Source of the DNA: Telopea speciosissima
Lineage: Eukaryota; Streptophyta; Magnoliopsida; Proteales; Proteaceae
Length of the DNA stretch: 64,000 nt
Reading direction: 5' to 3'
Assembly (NCBI RefSeq): GCF_018873765.1
Contig: NC_057922.1
Coordinates: 18,195,563 to 18,259,562, forward strand
Shown: piece after piece, positions 1-11,919 of the stretch
Numbering within the stretch: position 1 is the first letter of the stretch
Layout: the number at the start of each line of letters is the position of its first letter
Translations under genes and position numbers: made by a program
The notes under the pieces: generated by a model
What the model saw: only the letters and a program-made list of their open reading frames with translations
Told to the model about the DNA's origin: nothing
The model's database searches: none

Positions 1-3000
1 AGAGAAGACTTCTGCAAAGGTCTCCAAGCTGAATAGATACAAGAATAAAAAAACAAAAGAAAGTGTTACTTGAACATCAGAAGACATAGATAGCTAGAAA
101 GCCAAATCATTATAACATGTAATTAGAAACAAAATTTTCATGTTTTGAGATTGGAGACCTAGTCCGTGTGAAAAGAACGCCATTTAGCCGGACAAATTGA
201 ATGCAGAATGCTTTAAAAATCTCAGGTATAGTTATCTCCTTGTTTGAAGTGACTTGAGTTTTGGTATCCTTTGATAAAACCTTTGCTTCCCCTTTTCCTC
301 TTCCTTTCCCAGTCATTCGCACAGGAACTGCCTTAACAGAAGCCTTCGTGTCCCTAGGTAGCTGTGAGTAGGTCTGACGGTTCTGCAACAGAGACAATGT
401 ACGTTAAAGACAAAATATATTGGGCCAGCAACCAAATGTATCCACAGTTGTCAGTAAAAAAATCCATCGGAAATACATGCATAAAGCAATAACACAGCTC
501 AATCTTTCACTTCATCTATCACCTCCACCAACTCCTAAGATCAAAATGGTCGACAAGCTCAGCAGTCCATTACAACAGTTATACACCTGTGCTTTTCCAT
601 GTCCTTCTCATTCTGGAAGCCATAATGGAAAAGACTTTCTCGGTGTTTGTCTACAATCTCCATTTGTTCACTTTACAACACAGTCTACCATTCTCCAATT
701 CCCCACTACATAACCTTCCCCATTAAAGTCACTTAGGCTTCTTCCCAATCTCTCAATCAGAAACCTAAACTGATTTTCGCATTTTCAAAAAAGTTATACA
801 TCACTAACACATTCAGAAATTGGCGTGGCAGATTTAGACAAACCATCTGATGTGTCAAATTTAGGATTCGTAGAATCATTAGTGTCCCCAGGTCTACAGC
901 AACACTGTATTTCACCAGAGACTGACTCTTCTTCAAATGCTAACTGTTGAAATTCCAATGTTCTACTCAAAGATTCCTCTTATCATACAGGGAGGGGTTA
1001 TGAACTGAAACTAATCAATTAATTGAGATAATATGGAAAATTAAAAGTGGCATGCCATCTCAGCTTCTACAAGTAAACTTGCAAAGGCTGTCTATATTCC
1101 TTAGCTCAAGTAGCAAACTCATTCTCATGCATAGTACCATATGTTGCCACAAACATTAAGTTAGAATAAACAAAAAAAAAAAAAAAACCAAATCAAATAG
1201 ACATTATGGATAGTGAGAGAGCAGCAGTATTTTATACAAATAACAATTCTTTGATACCGTGTCCGTACATTATACAATGCTCTTATAAACCAAAAAGAAA
1301 TTGAAGACTACCAACATTTATACATATTTATCACCATAAATGTATCTATCAGTGACAAGCCTATAGCCATCTACAGTTGAATAAGTGGCATACATAGAAT
1401 CCAGGACAACTTTCACCCACATGATAAACTTCCGAAACTCAACCAAAAAGAGAAGGATAAACAAGGGCACTAAAAACAACACGTACAATAAACACATATT
1501 CATACTGATTTTCATGCATAAAGTAATACCTTCTCAAATGCAATAATCAAGTTGTCCCTTGCAGTAGAAAAAGGACTATCCACAGCCAGACTCCTAAAGT
1601 ATCGGTAAATTGCCACCAAATCATCTCCTGAATAAGAAGCCAGTATGGCAAGCTGAGAGCAGACAAAGGATGTATACCATGCAAAAGATTAGAATCACAA
1701 CAGAACAGAGAACCGAAAAATACGGGAAAAATGGATATGCGATACAAAATTAGTTCAGAGCTAAGTTCAGCATAATGGAACTAAAAGAGAAAAATACCTG
1801 ATGATGGGGATTGCCACTTGAAGGCCACAGTGAAGCAGCCTGCATATAGTAACTTGAAGCAGCTGTATAATCACGCGTTTTGGAATCACCCTCTCCATAC
1901 AATCCTTTGTACCGTGCAAGGTCCCCCAAATATATCAGACAACGGTGACAGGACAACAAGCCTTTCTTCACCTCAGTAGACTTCTTTGCATCTTTTGCAA
2001 GAATGGTTTGATTCTCTGGATCATCAGAGAAATAACCCAGAGGCAGCCCATATTTTGCTCTAATCTTCAATATTAGATCATGATAAAATCCAGTTGCTTC
2101 TGAAAGAAAGGTTTTAAACTGAGAACGGATTTTAGCAATACGATCAGGACGAGCAGGGCCTTTCCGACCTGGAGAAGTGCTCGACACTGTAGAAGCAAGA
2201 GCAGCACTGAAATGTGCTCTCAGCTCCTCAATTCTCCTGTAGTGCAATTGCCATAGTGCATACTCTATATCATGTTGTTCAGAAAAAGCATGATCCTCAA
2301 GAATTATGGCTTCATAGTTCTCACGCATCTGTTGCCATGCATTGGGATCTGAGGGGACTCTTGCCCGCACTGACTTACGGCGCTTATTCTCCAACTCAAT
2401 ATTCTGTGTAAATAATAATTTCAATCAATACATAATACCTTTAAACATGAAAGAAACTTTATTGGAAAGATCCTTCACTTCTAATATCAACAAAGAGAAG
2501 TGAATATACGGCTCACATGTTCTGACCTCTATTTCAATGCTCACAAAAAAAAAAAAAAAAAAAAAAAAGTGATAGCCCAATACTGTTAAGGTTGAAACGT
2601 CATCCAATTTGCACACCTTCATATCTCCAATGTGGAGGAAGGGGAAGTGCTGAAACTTAACAAAATACTTGTCTGATAAAAATAAGTTTTAGCACTCCCG
2701 TCTCCGTCCAAGGATACCACAAATATTTGTATAAAGTCCCAGGCGAAAAAAGATGATAAACATCTATCAAAATTTCAATAAGTGTCAAACTTTAATTCAA
2801 TTCCAAGAATAGAATCAATTAACTTTTAACAGTTCAACTGCCATGTAAATCCTTTGATATGAATAAGAAATTCCTTCCCTAGGGTAAAAGAAAGCAGACA
2901 AAAAGGATAAAAAAGTATACAATATCTAACATCTCCTGCTGCCAGCCAACTAACACATCCTCCCCTTACAGAAATGACCCAACTCCAATGTAAACTACCA

Positions 3001-3547
3001 GGGCAACAACCCTCCATTTCTCAATCATAATAAACACCACAAACTCCGCACCAACAATCTCTCCTCTCAATTCATACTCTTTTAGAACATATCAGTCGTG
3101 AAAGCTTCGCCACAAAAATCCCAGAAATCATAACAAACAACCAAATACATATATGCACATTATTAATTAATGAATGTGTTAATATCCAACAGACTTTTTC
3201 CTATTATCAGATAGTAACAATGTGATAACAGAAGACTCCCATCATTTCAAGCCAAGATGAAAGAATGGGTGGGGAAAGTATTGGCAATTAGTTTTTTTTT
3301 TTTCCAAAGATTGTACACCATCCTTGTGATCCAAGATCTGGCTTACATAGGACAAAACCCACATCCTTGAGCAACCAGAATGAAACAACTTTGTTTCCTA
3401 TGAAAATGCAATGCATTGTAAAAAAAAAATCAGATTTAAAAAGAGGCAATGTGTTCAACAAAAACAATAGCATACCTTGTTGTAAAGACGTTGGACAAGC
3501 TCCTGTGATGGAGCAGCAGACAAGTTATCCATCGGAACAGTCATCAT
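1..3547 (-). CDS. SMG7: SMG7 (EST1-like NMD factor), 5' half, cut by left edge
   Basis: SMG7 binds phosphorylated UPF1 and drives nonsense-mediated mRNA decay in the cytoplasm; in plants it is also needed to exit meiosis. Coding exons read on the minus strand are 3476-3547, 1798-2403, 1530-1652, 159-382 and 1-28, giving about 351 residues with all phases matching; the rest lies beyond base 1. The N-terminus reads MMTVPMDNLSAAPSQE, followed by ELENKRRKS and the EST1/14-3-3-like helical repeat region, including RYKGLYGEGDSKTRD, NPHHQLAILASYSGDD and TGKGRGKGEAK, all typical of plant SMG7. The start is the tandem ATGATG at 3542-3547, the first ATG in this frame after the leader acceptor. Introns have GT-AG ends. 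Identification is by remembered family motifs, not a search, but is nearly certain. Confidence 0.95.
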
Positions 3548-3551
3548 CCAT
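3525..3551 (-). promoter_or_regulatory. Short upstream ORF overlapping the SMG7 start
   Basis: In the proposed leader the first ATG is at 3549-3551, four bases before the SMG7 ATG and in another frame. It encodes eight residues (MDDDCSDG) and stops with TAA inside the SMG7 coding region. If the leader is as drawn, a scanning ribosome meets this ATG first, so SMG7 translation would need leaky scanning. This is visible in the sequence; any effect is inferred. Confidence 0.5.
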
Positions 3552-4320
3552 CAAATATGTTCAAGATGCACTCCACTTGCAGGACAACACAACTTCAACA
3601 CAAGCAAATATTATTAAATCTGCACAAAACCTGAATTCATCACTTAAAAAGGGGAGCAAAAAGTGTGTAATCGATGGCAACACTGAACCAACTACTTCAA
3701 TTTATTTCCATAATTAAGCAAATACAATTCAATTGTTTCTTACAATTATGAAGATATACCCTCCTCTACCAGCGTGACATATAAATATTACCCTGATCAT
3801 ATAGAGTTAAAAAGCAAGGCAAAACAGGGGAGAACTGCTGAACTGCAAGCATCTGAAATTTTTTAGGCGTTGCACTGAGAAGACAACTGCTGATGACATG
3901 GAATATGTTTGGACCACCAGATCATGGTAGTTTGCCAGGAACACAACTAAAAATTGCTTGTCTATGGAACATTTGGTAAATTATAACAGAAGGAAAATGG
4001 CAGTAAGATACCTTTCATCCCTTATTGATAAAATAACTACTCTGATTTACAGCTTCAACAAATATTGTCTTCTATTTGATGGAACCAAGCTGGTGTACCT
4101 TTCTATTAATTTTGAGTAGTAGCAAGAAAGATGCCGCATAACTTCTGAGACAGCTAACCTCAGCTTCCAATGAACTACACCTAAAAGAAAATGTTTCTTC
4201 GACCCAGACACTCCTGAAGGCTCTGATTGTTTAGGCGTAATTTTCACTTTGAACATGTAAAATTTTTCAAAATGTAAAATTTTACGCCGAAAAGGGGAAA
4301 AACATTTTATTCCACGCTTT

Positions 4321-4469
4321 TTTTTTTTGGTAATTGGGAGCTTTACATATATATTTGATAGAAGGGGAGGGGATAAGATACCAGCCAAGAGACTCGAACT
4401 CAAGACCTCTTGGTGAGCATGGGCATGAAGCGCACCACGGCTCACCAACTGAGCTAAGCAATTGTTGGT
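4321..4469 (-). mobile_element. tRNA-derived SINE with target-site duplication
   Basis: Read on the minus strand, the element has a pol III box A (TAGCTCAGTTGG, 4445-4456), a box B (GAGTTCGAGTC, 4391-4401), a non-tRNA body, and an A tail after AATTACC (T-run 4321-4328 on the plus strand). The direct repeat ATTCCACGCTTTT lies on both sides (from 4309 and from 4470), which is the target duplication of LINE-assisted retroposition. Total length is about 150 bp. It sits in the SMG7 leader intron in the same orientation as the gene. There is no aminoacyl stem, so it is not a tRNA gene. Confidence 0.85.
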
Positions 4470-4483
4470 ATTCCACGCTTTTT

Positions 4484-5760
4484 AAATATATCAGGATCAG
4501 GAAGTCGATATTCAGATAATGGTTCCCACTGCCACTTCCCCAATCTAAAAAGGTTTTTTTTTTTTTTTTTTTTTTTTTGGGGGGGGGGGAGGGCAAAGGG
4601 GATCATTTTAAGGGGTAAGAATTGGCTTTTATTCTAGTAAAAGAGGGGGTGTCTTCAAGGAGGCATCATGGCCTTAATTCGATGGCTCCCATGCTTATTT
4701 GGCAAGACTATCGATATGTGAGGACCACGTGGGAGTTGGGATGATTGCGCATGCAATTAATAGGCTGAGTTGGTACTTCAAATTTAGCCTCTTCATGGTA
4801 CAAAATTGTATGGTACTCTTTTGATGTACCAGACAACTTTATGAGCAGTCTCTTTTCCCCCTCTTGCATGGTTAACATTCAAAACTTGATTCCGAAGGCA
4901 GACCCATTTTCCCTTTCACCATTCAACTTTCAGCCACTCAAGATTTTCCTAATACTCAATTGTAACAAATATGCCATAGGAAAGATAATTCCAACTAGCT
5001 AGTAGCTACGTTGGATGATACCACAAATATATCTTTTACTAATACTATCCATCATCAGAGTCAAGTGAAATCCATATCGGAAGCAGAACCAAAACCAAGA
5101 ACTATCAACAATAATACCATATAACTAAATAAAGCCTTAGCCCAACTCAATGGGTCAGCTACATGAATCCTGTTTTGCCTATCAACTCTATAAAAAATAA
5201 GACTCCTGAGCAGGTTATTTTTATCAAACCTATTGTATTAAAACAGCAGAATGATTTTTTTATAACAGAAAGCAAGATTGGTTTCATTTAAAGATAATAT
5301 TCTGGAAAAGGTTCAGATAATGATCATGAGAATAATGGAATTTTCTTTGCCATTGACATGGCTTGATAAAGAAAACAAAGTATCTATCAGCTTTCAAATC
5401 CCCAGCAAACGGCCTTGATCAAACCGCGTGAAACCTTCTGACTGGCAGAAACATAATCCAACAGGAGAAATACCCACCAACAACCATCATTTAACAATAA
5501 ACTCACAAAAATCAACAAAATAATTCAATAAAATGCTAAAAGCAAGACCGCAAACTTACAACACGGTGAAACTAAACAATAAATTTGATAATATGAGGAA
5601 ATTTTTCTCCTTTTTCAAGCGATCCTATAAAATTTTCCAAGAACCAATTCCCTTTTATGATTATGCACTAAAAACCTCTAAAAGATTTATGTTATCCACC
5701 ATAAATTTTCCTAAACAAAGAAAAGGAGGAGGGGGGCATACTAGATCAAATTTTACAAAA
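4484..5760. other. SMG7 leader-intron remainder, no gene seen
   Basis: This is AT-rich intronic sequence. It includes a T-run directly joined to a G-run at about 4555-4589, which on the minus strand is a poly-C/poly-A junction like retroposon tails elsewhere in the window. Short open frames have no recognisable product. Confidence 0.5.
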
Positions 5761-6696
5761 TAAAAAATCTCAAAACACAGCAGATACAAGATCGGATGCG
5801 GTGCAGCCTTCAGACGAGAGAGTAGGAGAGGGAGAGAAAAATCTAACCTTTTGAATCAAAGCGAAGGAGATCTCGAACTCCGCTGAACAGGTCGCGATCG
5901 AAACCCCTCTTTTGATTATTGATTTTTCAGATACCCAAAGAATTCCCCGTGAGTAGAGAGAGATTGAATTGGGGATTTAGGGAAGGAATCTAGGGTTTCA
6001 AGTGTTTTTTTTTTCCATTGAACAAGCTTTTCTTGCGTTAGGTCCAGGCGCCGACGACCCTGACTCCTTATATATATTTACCCCTTTCTTCTCTCTCTGC
6101 CTTTTTTTGGTTTTTTTGGTTTTTTCTTTTTTGGGTAGACTTATAGGAGGAGTAGGAATCGGTTCGGGCAGTGAGCCGGACCGATTAACTCGACTATATA
6201 TATGGATGGCAATGAGAGGGTTCTCTAGTAATTTAACAGGCCGATCAACCTCGTGAAATCCGCTACATTGATGGGTCAATCTACGGTGTCCACATTGTGA
6301 GGTGCAAATGCCACATCGAATCGTGATCACCCATCGTTCGCAAAATATCACCGCTGGATTGGAATAAGTAGTTGCGCTGCTACTAATGTCTAGATTTTAA
6401 TTTGTCGTTGCTACAAGATCCCTACTCCCTACTCCCTATTCGCTGTCGGTCAAATGACCGTAACACACAAGTAGGGGATGGCATGGATCTTCGCAGAGCC
6501 TAATAAACACCTTTTCGGGGGAGCGCAGGGGCCACTCACGCTGGCATCTCTGGGTGAAAATTCTGCCTTTCATGGGGGTTGGGGCAGTCATTTTACTCCT
6601 ACTTTTTTATCACATTTCAAAAAAATAAAAGGGTTCTAGTATTGTATTACGATTGGAAAACCCCTCATGTTCTTGAAAAAGTTCCCCTCTATCTAT

Positions 6697-6910
6697 CGAT
6701 CATTATCACCTACAATTTTGACACCATCCAATTCCCTACAATCCCTCACATGAGAGGGAAATGACCACTTACCCATTGCCTTGGGAAGCGTGTCCAGGCA
6801 ATGGGTAAGTGGTCATTTCAGCTCAGGCAGTGGGTAAGTGGTCATTTCAGCTCCCATGTGAGGCATTGTAGGGGAATTGGAAGGTGTCAAAATTGTAAGA
6901 GATAAAAATT
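6697..6910. mobile_element. Foldback MITE, Mutator-like, with 11-bp direct repeat
   Basis: The two halves are imperfect inverted copies: CTACAATTTTGACACC in the left arm pairs with GGTGTCAAAATTGTAAG in the right, and both contain GAAATGACCACTTACCCA in opposite sense. The element is flanked by CCTCTATCTAT at 6686-6696 and 6911-6921. The right arm holds an internal duplication of about 30 bp. A relative lies at 49322-49498. It carries no coding capacity. Confidence 0.75.
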
Positions 6911-7143
6911 CCTCTATCTATATACAGTTCACCGTTCATCCTAAGGTTGACAAACTTATCTTAGGATTTTAGTATGTTCCAAAAATACCTTCTCCATGTC
7001 TTCTCCTGCTTATAGCCTATCCTACACCTATGATGAATGGATTTTCATTTACCGTGGGTGAAGAGAAACTCAATCGTTTAATAATTAGTCTGGCTTTAAA
7101 AACTTTGGCTTGTATTATATTAATAAATTGATAAACATACCAT

Positions 7144-7786
7144 TACCATAGCCCATGAAGTAGCATTTTCATGCTAGGCTAATGCATCGAAAGGATACTA
7201 TGAAGAACAATGCTACCAACTGTTTATTTTCTTAGCTCTAATAAATTATCATTTTCATAATTTTTTTTAAGGGGAAAAAAAAAAAGATAAAGGGCTCTTG
7301 AGCCCGAAAAAAAAACCGCATTGTGTAGATGGAAGAAGTTACTCTGAAAGGTAATGGAAGCGCATACGAAAGCATCATATGGGTTGAATGTTTGCCTTTA
7401 ATGAGGGTATATAGGGCGGTCATTTCACTCTCATGTGTTTGGGTGCAAGAGCCACACTGCCTTTCAGGCTTACCATAGCCCATGAAGTAAGAGTTCACAC
7501 TAGGCTAATACATCAAAAGGATACTATGAAGAACGATGCTACTAACACCATTTATTTTCTTAGCTTTAATAAATTATTTTTTCATAAACTTTAAATAAAA
7601 AAAATAAGATAAGGGGTTCTTGAGCTCGAAATAAACGCGTGTAGATGGGAGAGGTTTCCTTGAAAGGTAGTGGAAGCACACACGAAAGCATCAACAGGGG
7701 CTGAATTTATGCATTTCATGAGGGTAGGGCAATCATTTTCACCCCCCATGTGTTTTGGTATAAGGGCCACACTACCTTTCACGCTT
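7144..7786. repeat. Tandem duplication of a 327-bp unit
   Basis: Copy 1 is 7144-7470 and copy 2 is 7471-7786, each beginning TACCATAGCCCATGAAGTA and ending with a GCCACAC...CCTTTCA segment. They differ by scattered substitutions and small indels, so the duplication is not recent. Each unit contains a CGGTCATTTC / CATGTGT motif also seen near 10,770 and 51,970, which suggests that the unit derives from a dispersed repeat. No gene is seen within it. Confidence 0.8.
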
Positions 7787-9285
7787 CTTTTTCCCTATAT
7801 ATAGACCTACTTAGATCACTAGACACCAGTGCTCCAAGTAGTTAAGACCAAAACCAGACCAATAAGCTGACCGATTCCAAATTTAAAATTCAGAACCATT
7901 AATTAATGGGTGGGACGGTTTCAGATCCTATTCGGTTCCGAGAACTATTATATGTGTGCTCTATGACTCAACAAACATATAGCCAGTTATCATAAAAATT
8001 TTCCTTCTTGATAAAATAATATGGGTTTTTCCTTTTTTGATGTTTTTCTTCTCACGGAATAGAGTTACAGCCATATACTTATGGTTGTGCCATCTTAGAT
8101 GAGTGTGTTTCAAGTATTAGACACAATAATGCATTATAATTTTGCACCAGAAAAACAGAATAATTTCATGCTGAATTATCATTACAAGTTAAATTTGTCA
8201 AATCCTTTTGGGTTTTCTAACCACTCCCCCACTCAAAGAAGAAAAAAAAGTCAAGTTTTTCAATGGTCATAGGATCATAAAATGATCAAGTGCCGTTGAT
8301 CAAGAGTGGCTCTCATGACACTTAAGCGGGCCCGTGCACTCTTGATGGCCCCACAATGTTGTAGCAAAGATCATGCCCATGGTCACAGACAATTATGAGT
8401 CAGATAAAGCCCATTTTATAAGCATATAAAAAGAAAAATGGGCTGAGCCTGGTTCAGCCCATCTACCCACTTAAGCAAGTGGGAGGATCCCAGCATCTGG
8501 AAGGCAATAAATGCCTTCTTAGTTCTTCCTCTTTCATTTATGAAAAAGAAATTCCATACATCCACAAACCAGAGAAAGAAAGCAACACAGAAAAAAGAAC
8601 TCAAACACCACCTTGCCAGGTCCTTTGGCTATCTTCGGAAGTCAACAAAAAGAAGAAAAAAAATAAAATTTGAAATTAATGAGAAAAAAAACAAATAAAT
8701 CTATTAGTACCTCATCACAAATTTTGTCTTATTATATTATTATGTTATTTTATTTTCTTGGCTTCCAAACATAGTTTAGTGAAAAAAATCTTCTTCATAG
8801 CTGACTACGCACTGAGCCCGAACTTCTCTCGCCTTCTTGGTAAGCGAACTTCTCACGCTCAGTGAGGTAAAAAAATCCGAGTATACGTGTACACATTATA
8901 ATTATTTTAATCATTAATTCTATTGCCATGAGAGCAAAATCCAGAGAAGTTGTACCCCATTTTAATATCAATGCAAGCTTGTAATTTGCATCCAAAATTT
9001 GATCTTAATTACTTCACAAACAAAATTTGTGCAGATAGAAGGAGTATTAAAATTGGCACAAACTAAGGCATGGACTAACAAGAGGGTGGATGGACTTACA
9101 TAGAAAGGTATTTGATTGAGTTAACATTTGAATTTGCTAAATGATTAATCTAGACCATGTATTATCTATCTAATAGTTAAAATTACTACATCATCCTTCA
9201 ACGTAGCATAATATATGGCCATGTAGGAACCCTTATTGCAAGCCAAATGACACATAGTTCTTTATGGTATATGGAATTTTTTTTT
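7787..9285. other. Intergenic, no gene seen
   Basis: AT-rich spacer. Open frames at 8416-8673 and 8795-8995 are short, lack recognisable domains and contain homopolymer runs. A short hairpin (CACTGAGC ... GCTCAGTG, about 8809-8862) is the only local structure noted. Confidence 0.5.
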
Positions 9286-9400
9286 TCTTTTATTTTTTTT
9301 TGGGGGGGGGGGTGGAGAAGGACGATTGCAAGCGCAAGCGAAATTGAAACCCACTGGGTCTTGCTAGGGTGAAACCACTATGGCACGCAAGTTCTGTAAA
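9286..9400 (-). mobile_element. Degenerate SINE-like retroposon
   Basis: On the minus strand a segment with a box-A-like stretch (CATAGTGGTTTCACC) and a box-B-like stretch (GTGGGTTTCAATTTC) is followed by a poly-C run joined to a poly-A tail. The layout matches the tails of other SINEs in the window. No clear target duplication was found, so this is a tentative call. Confidence 0.4.
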
Positions 9401-9739
9401 CCCCTCACAAAGGTTTAGGACTTTAGACAGGTAAAAAAAAAGGTGAATTAGTATTATCACTAAAGTTTGTTATTTTTCCCAAATGTCACAATGTATCTAT
9501 TTTACCATATGGATAGATGATACGTCCACTCTGACCGTCAAATTTCAATGTCCTAATTCAATCAAATACACCCTTTTGTATTGACCCATATCTTATGTAT
9601 GTTCATACATATGTACCATTACTCCAGACATCTCCCAATTCTTAATGGAAACATATAGTTTAGACTAAAAAAACTATAAAATGGGATGATTTAGATTTAT
9701 CTTGTAAACATCGACTTCCATTGTTAAATGTATACAAAT

Positions 9740-9985
9740 AATAATAAAAGGGTTAAATACATATACTCCCCTAAAATGTACCCAATATTCCTCATGCACC
9801 CCTATGATTCTGACAATTCTACACGCACCCCTTGAAGACTTGAAGTACACCCCCTACTTTTCAACCTAAAGCCATTTAAGTCCACACCGTTAATTTCAGG
9901 CTGTTGAATCATCACTATCAATAGCCGACTCCAACCCACCTACAATCATGGGTCCTCCCCCCCCCCCCCCCCCCCCACCTCAATC
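9740..9985. repeat. Possible single arm of a Mutator-like TIR element
   Basis: The text from GGTTAAATACATATACTCCC onward, with phrases such as TTAATTTCAGGCTGTTGAAT, resembles the long terminal inverted repeats of plant Mutator-like elements. No inverted partner was found in the window. It ends in a C-run at about 9956-9976. Confidence 0.3.
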
Positions 9986-9991
9986 CTCTCT

Positions 9992-10245
9992 CAAGATGAA
10001 TTGTGATGCTTCATGGAGCCCAGATCGTGAGAGATGCGGACTGGTTATTATTATTTGGGACCATAAAGGCCGGCCTATGTTTGCGAAATCTGAGATAGAT
10101 TCAACATTTTGGAAGCATTCTTGATGGTGAAGTAATGGCTATACGCAGTAGTATGTTATGTTGGAAGCTCTTTAATTATGTGTGGAATGCATCATTGTGG
10201 AGTCGGACTATAGGGAAGTTATATCATACCTCCAAGGTAGTGATA
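9992..10245 (+). pseudogene. LINE RNase H-like domain remnant
   Basis: Starting at about 9995 the frame reads KMNCDASWSPDRERCG, then DHKGRP, and after frameshifts GEVMAIRSSM and ECIIVESDYREVISYLQGS. These are the order and motifs of the RVT_3 RNase H-like domain at the C-terminus of plant L1-type LINEs (DGA-S ... EA-A ... VESD). A TGA and at least two frameshifts break it. It is an isolated, 5'-truncated fragment. Confidence 0.7.
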
Positions 10246-11745
10246 AAATGAAAATTAATTTTCATTTTTACTATTTTTACCATCTATGACCACTGTGTTC
10301 CCCCACAGAGAACAGTCTCCCTTCAATTAAATATCCACCCATTTATTTCCTTGTATCTTTAAAATTTTAAAATATTTATGTATGTCCATGCACCCTCTCA
10401 TAATTCTTAATTTTTTAAACTTTATTTTGCCCTTGAGGACCATCTACTGATCTACCACTGTTGCATCATTACAAGGAAAAACCCCATTGTTTGGGAACAT
10501 AAAGTTTAGGTCTTATCCACTAAACTAGCTGGCACTTTCATATTGCACTAGCCTTTGGGGACCATTAGCCTATTCTTAATTTTTCATTCTTCATTCTTTG
10601 GATATTGTATTTTTTTAATAAATAAGGTAAAATATTATTGTCATAATGGTTTGTGGTATCTCAAAACATTAGCAGACATACTAGCACCTTAATAAAGAAA
10701 GCACAAAGGAGTTATATATGACATGGGGAAATGTTCTCTGCACTCCTGCACCCAGACACAAGGCGGGTGGGTGAAATGACCACCCTACCCTCCTGATTGG
10801 CCGAAATGACTGCTGCACCCCCACCCCATGAGCAGCGCCCCGATATGATAAATAGAGGTTAAAATTGTTTTCACATTCTGTTTTTTCCCCTCTCCCATGA
10901 TCAAATTAACACCTTTTCTCATTTCTCGTTTTTGTGTTCTAACTTTCTCTGCGACTCGACAATGGTTATGATCCTTGGCAAACGACAACGATTTCCATTG
11001 CGTATTCAATAATCTCTAAGGTCCCAATGCGAGAATATTAATTCACCCTCATTTCTTACTCTTTTCCTCCCTTTTGGTTTTGTGATATTTCACATTCTCC
11101 TATTTATTGATGGACTGTAAAGATTCAATCCAAAAGGAGGGAAAAATAGAAAAGATAAGAAGTTATGCAAGGGGAAATAGACAAATTCTATACTAATCCG
11201 GTATTTCCCTACATCCACTACCTAGAGTTCCTCAATCTAGCTTTCCAAAAACAACCACTTTGATCTCCTCCAAAGTAGGGCAAGTCAAAAGCTCTGAGTT
11301 CTTAACATCAGATATCATTGGAGGAAAAAAGAGGCTCAATAATCAAAGGTCAATGGAGTTGGAAAAAGCTTTGTTATCCCTGGTAAATCATTCACATAGC
11401 ACCCATTTTAACTCCACTAGCTTTGATTGATTGCCACCCTTGCAAGCAATCAGTCTTGTCTACTAATAGAATTCACTTTATTTACCATTAGATGATTCAA
11501 TGTAAAATTGAGTAAGGAATTTTTTTTTTAAAAGAGAGATACTCTGTTGGAGGGAGTCAAAAAGTTTCAAAATTCATCGATACCAAATACTATAACATGC
11601 CTTGTATGTTTTTCTCGGCTTGAAATCAGTAGATAGTCTTTGATCCAATTATAGGGATGTTAAAAGCTGGACAATCATGAAAATAAGGTATCGCGCTACA
11701 TATGTATAACAAACATAAACATCAATAAGGGTATAAACCCATATG
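10246..11745. other. Intergenic, no gene seen
   Basis: AT-rich spacer. Around 10740-10840 is a dispersed-repeat motif (GTGAAATGACCACCCTACCC), related to the centres of the MITEs at 6697 and 49322. The minus-strand open frame at 10785-11009 overlaps that repeat and is not a credible gene. Confidence 0.5.
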
Positions 11746-11919
11746 CTATTTCGACTCATATATATAACCCTTCGAATAAGGTGTCCCTAGCTCTCCTGTT
11801 TGAAATGACCAAACCCCCCTGTTTTTGCTGGGCTGGCTCCTCCAGCTCCCGCGCCACGCCACAGCTAGAGGAGAGTCAAATTGGGAGTCAAAATATATTT
11901 GGTCTCTTAATCTCAGTTG

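Larger units (their letters stand above)
3548..6080 (-). promoter_or_regulatory. SMG7 promoter and intron-split 5' leader
   Basis: A TA-rich box (minus-strand TAAATATATATAAG, 6067-6080) suggests transcription starts near 6040. A first non-coding exon then runs to about 5848, where CAAAAG is followed by a gttag donor. The leader resumes at about 3619 after a TTTTGTGCAG acceptor and joins the ATG exon; a weaker alternative acceptor lies near 3576. The leader intron is about 2.2 kb and holds a SINE (4321-4469). The rest of the intron shows only AT-rich sequence and homopolymer tracts. Exon limits are inferred from consensus sites only. Confidence 0.55.

Noticed and set aside
4391-4456. tRNA gene on the minus strand
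   Set aside because: Boxes A and B are present, but no acceptor stem can be formed and the unit has an A tail and target duplication, so it is a SINE.
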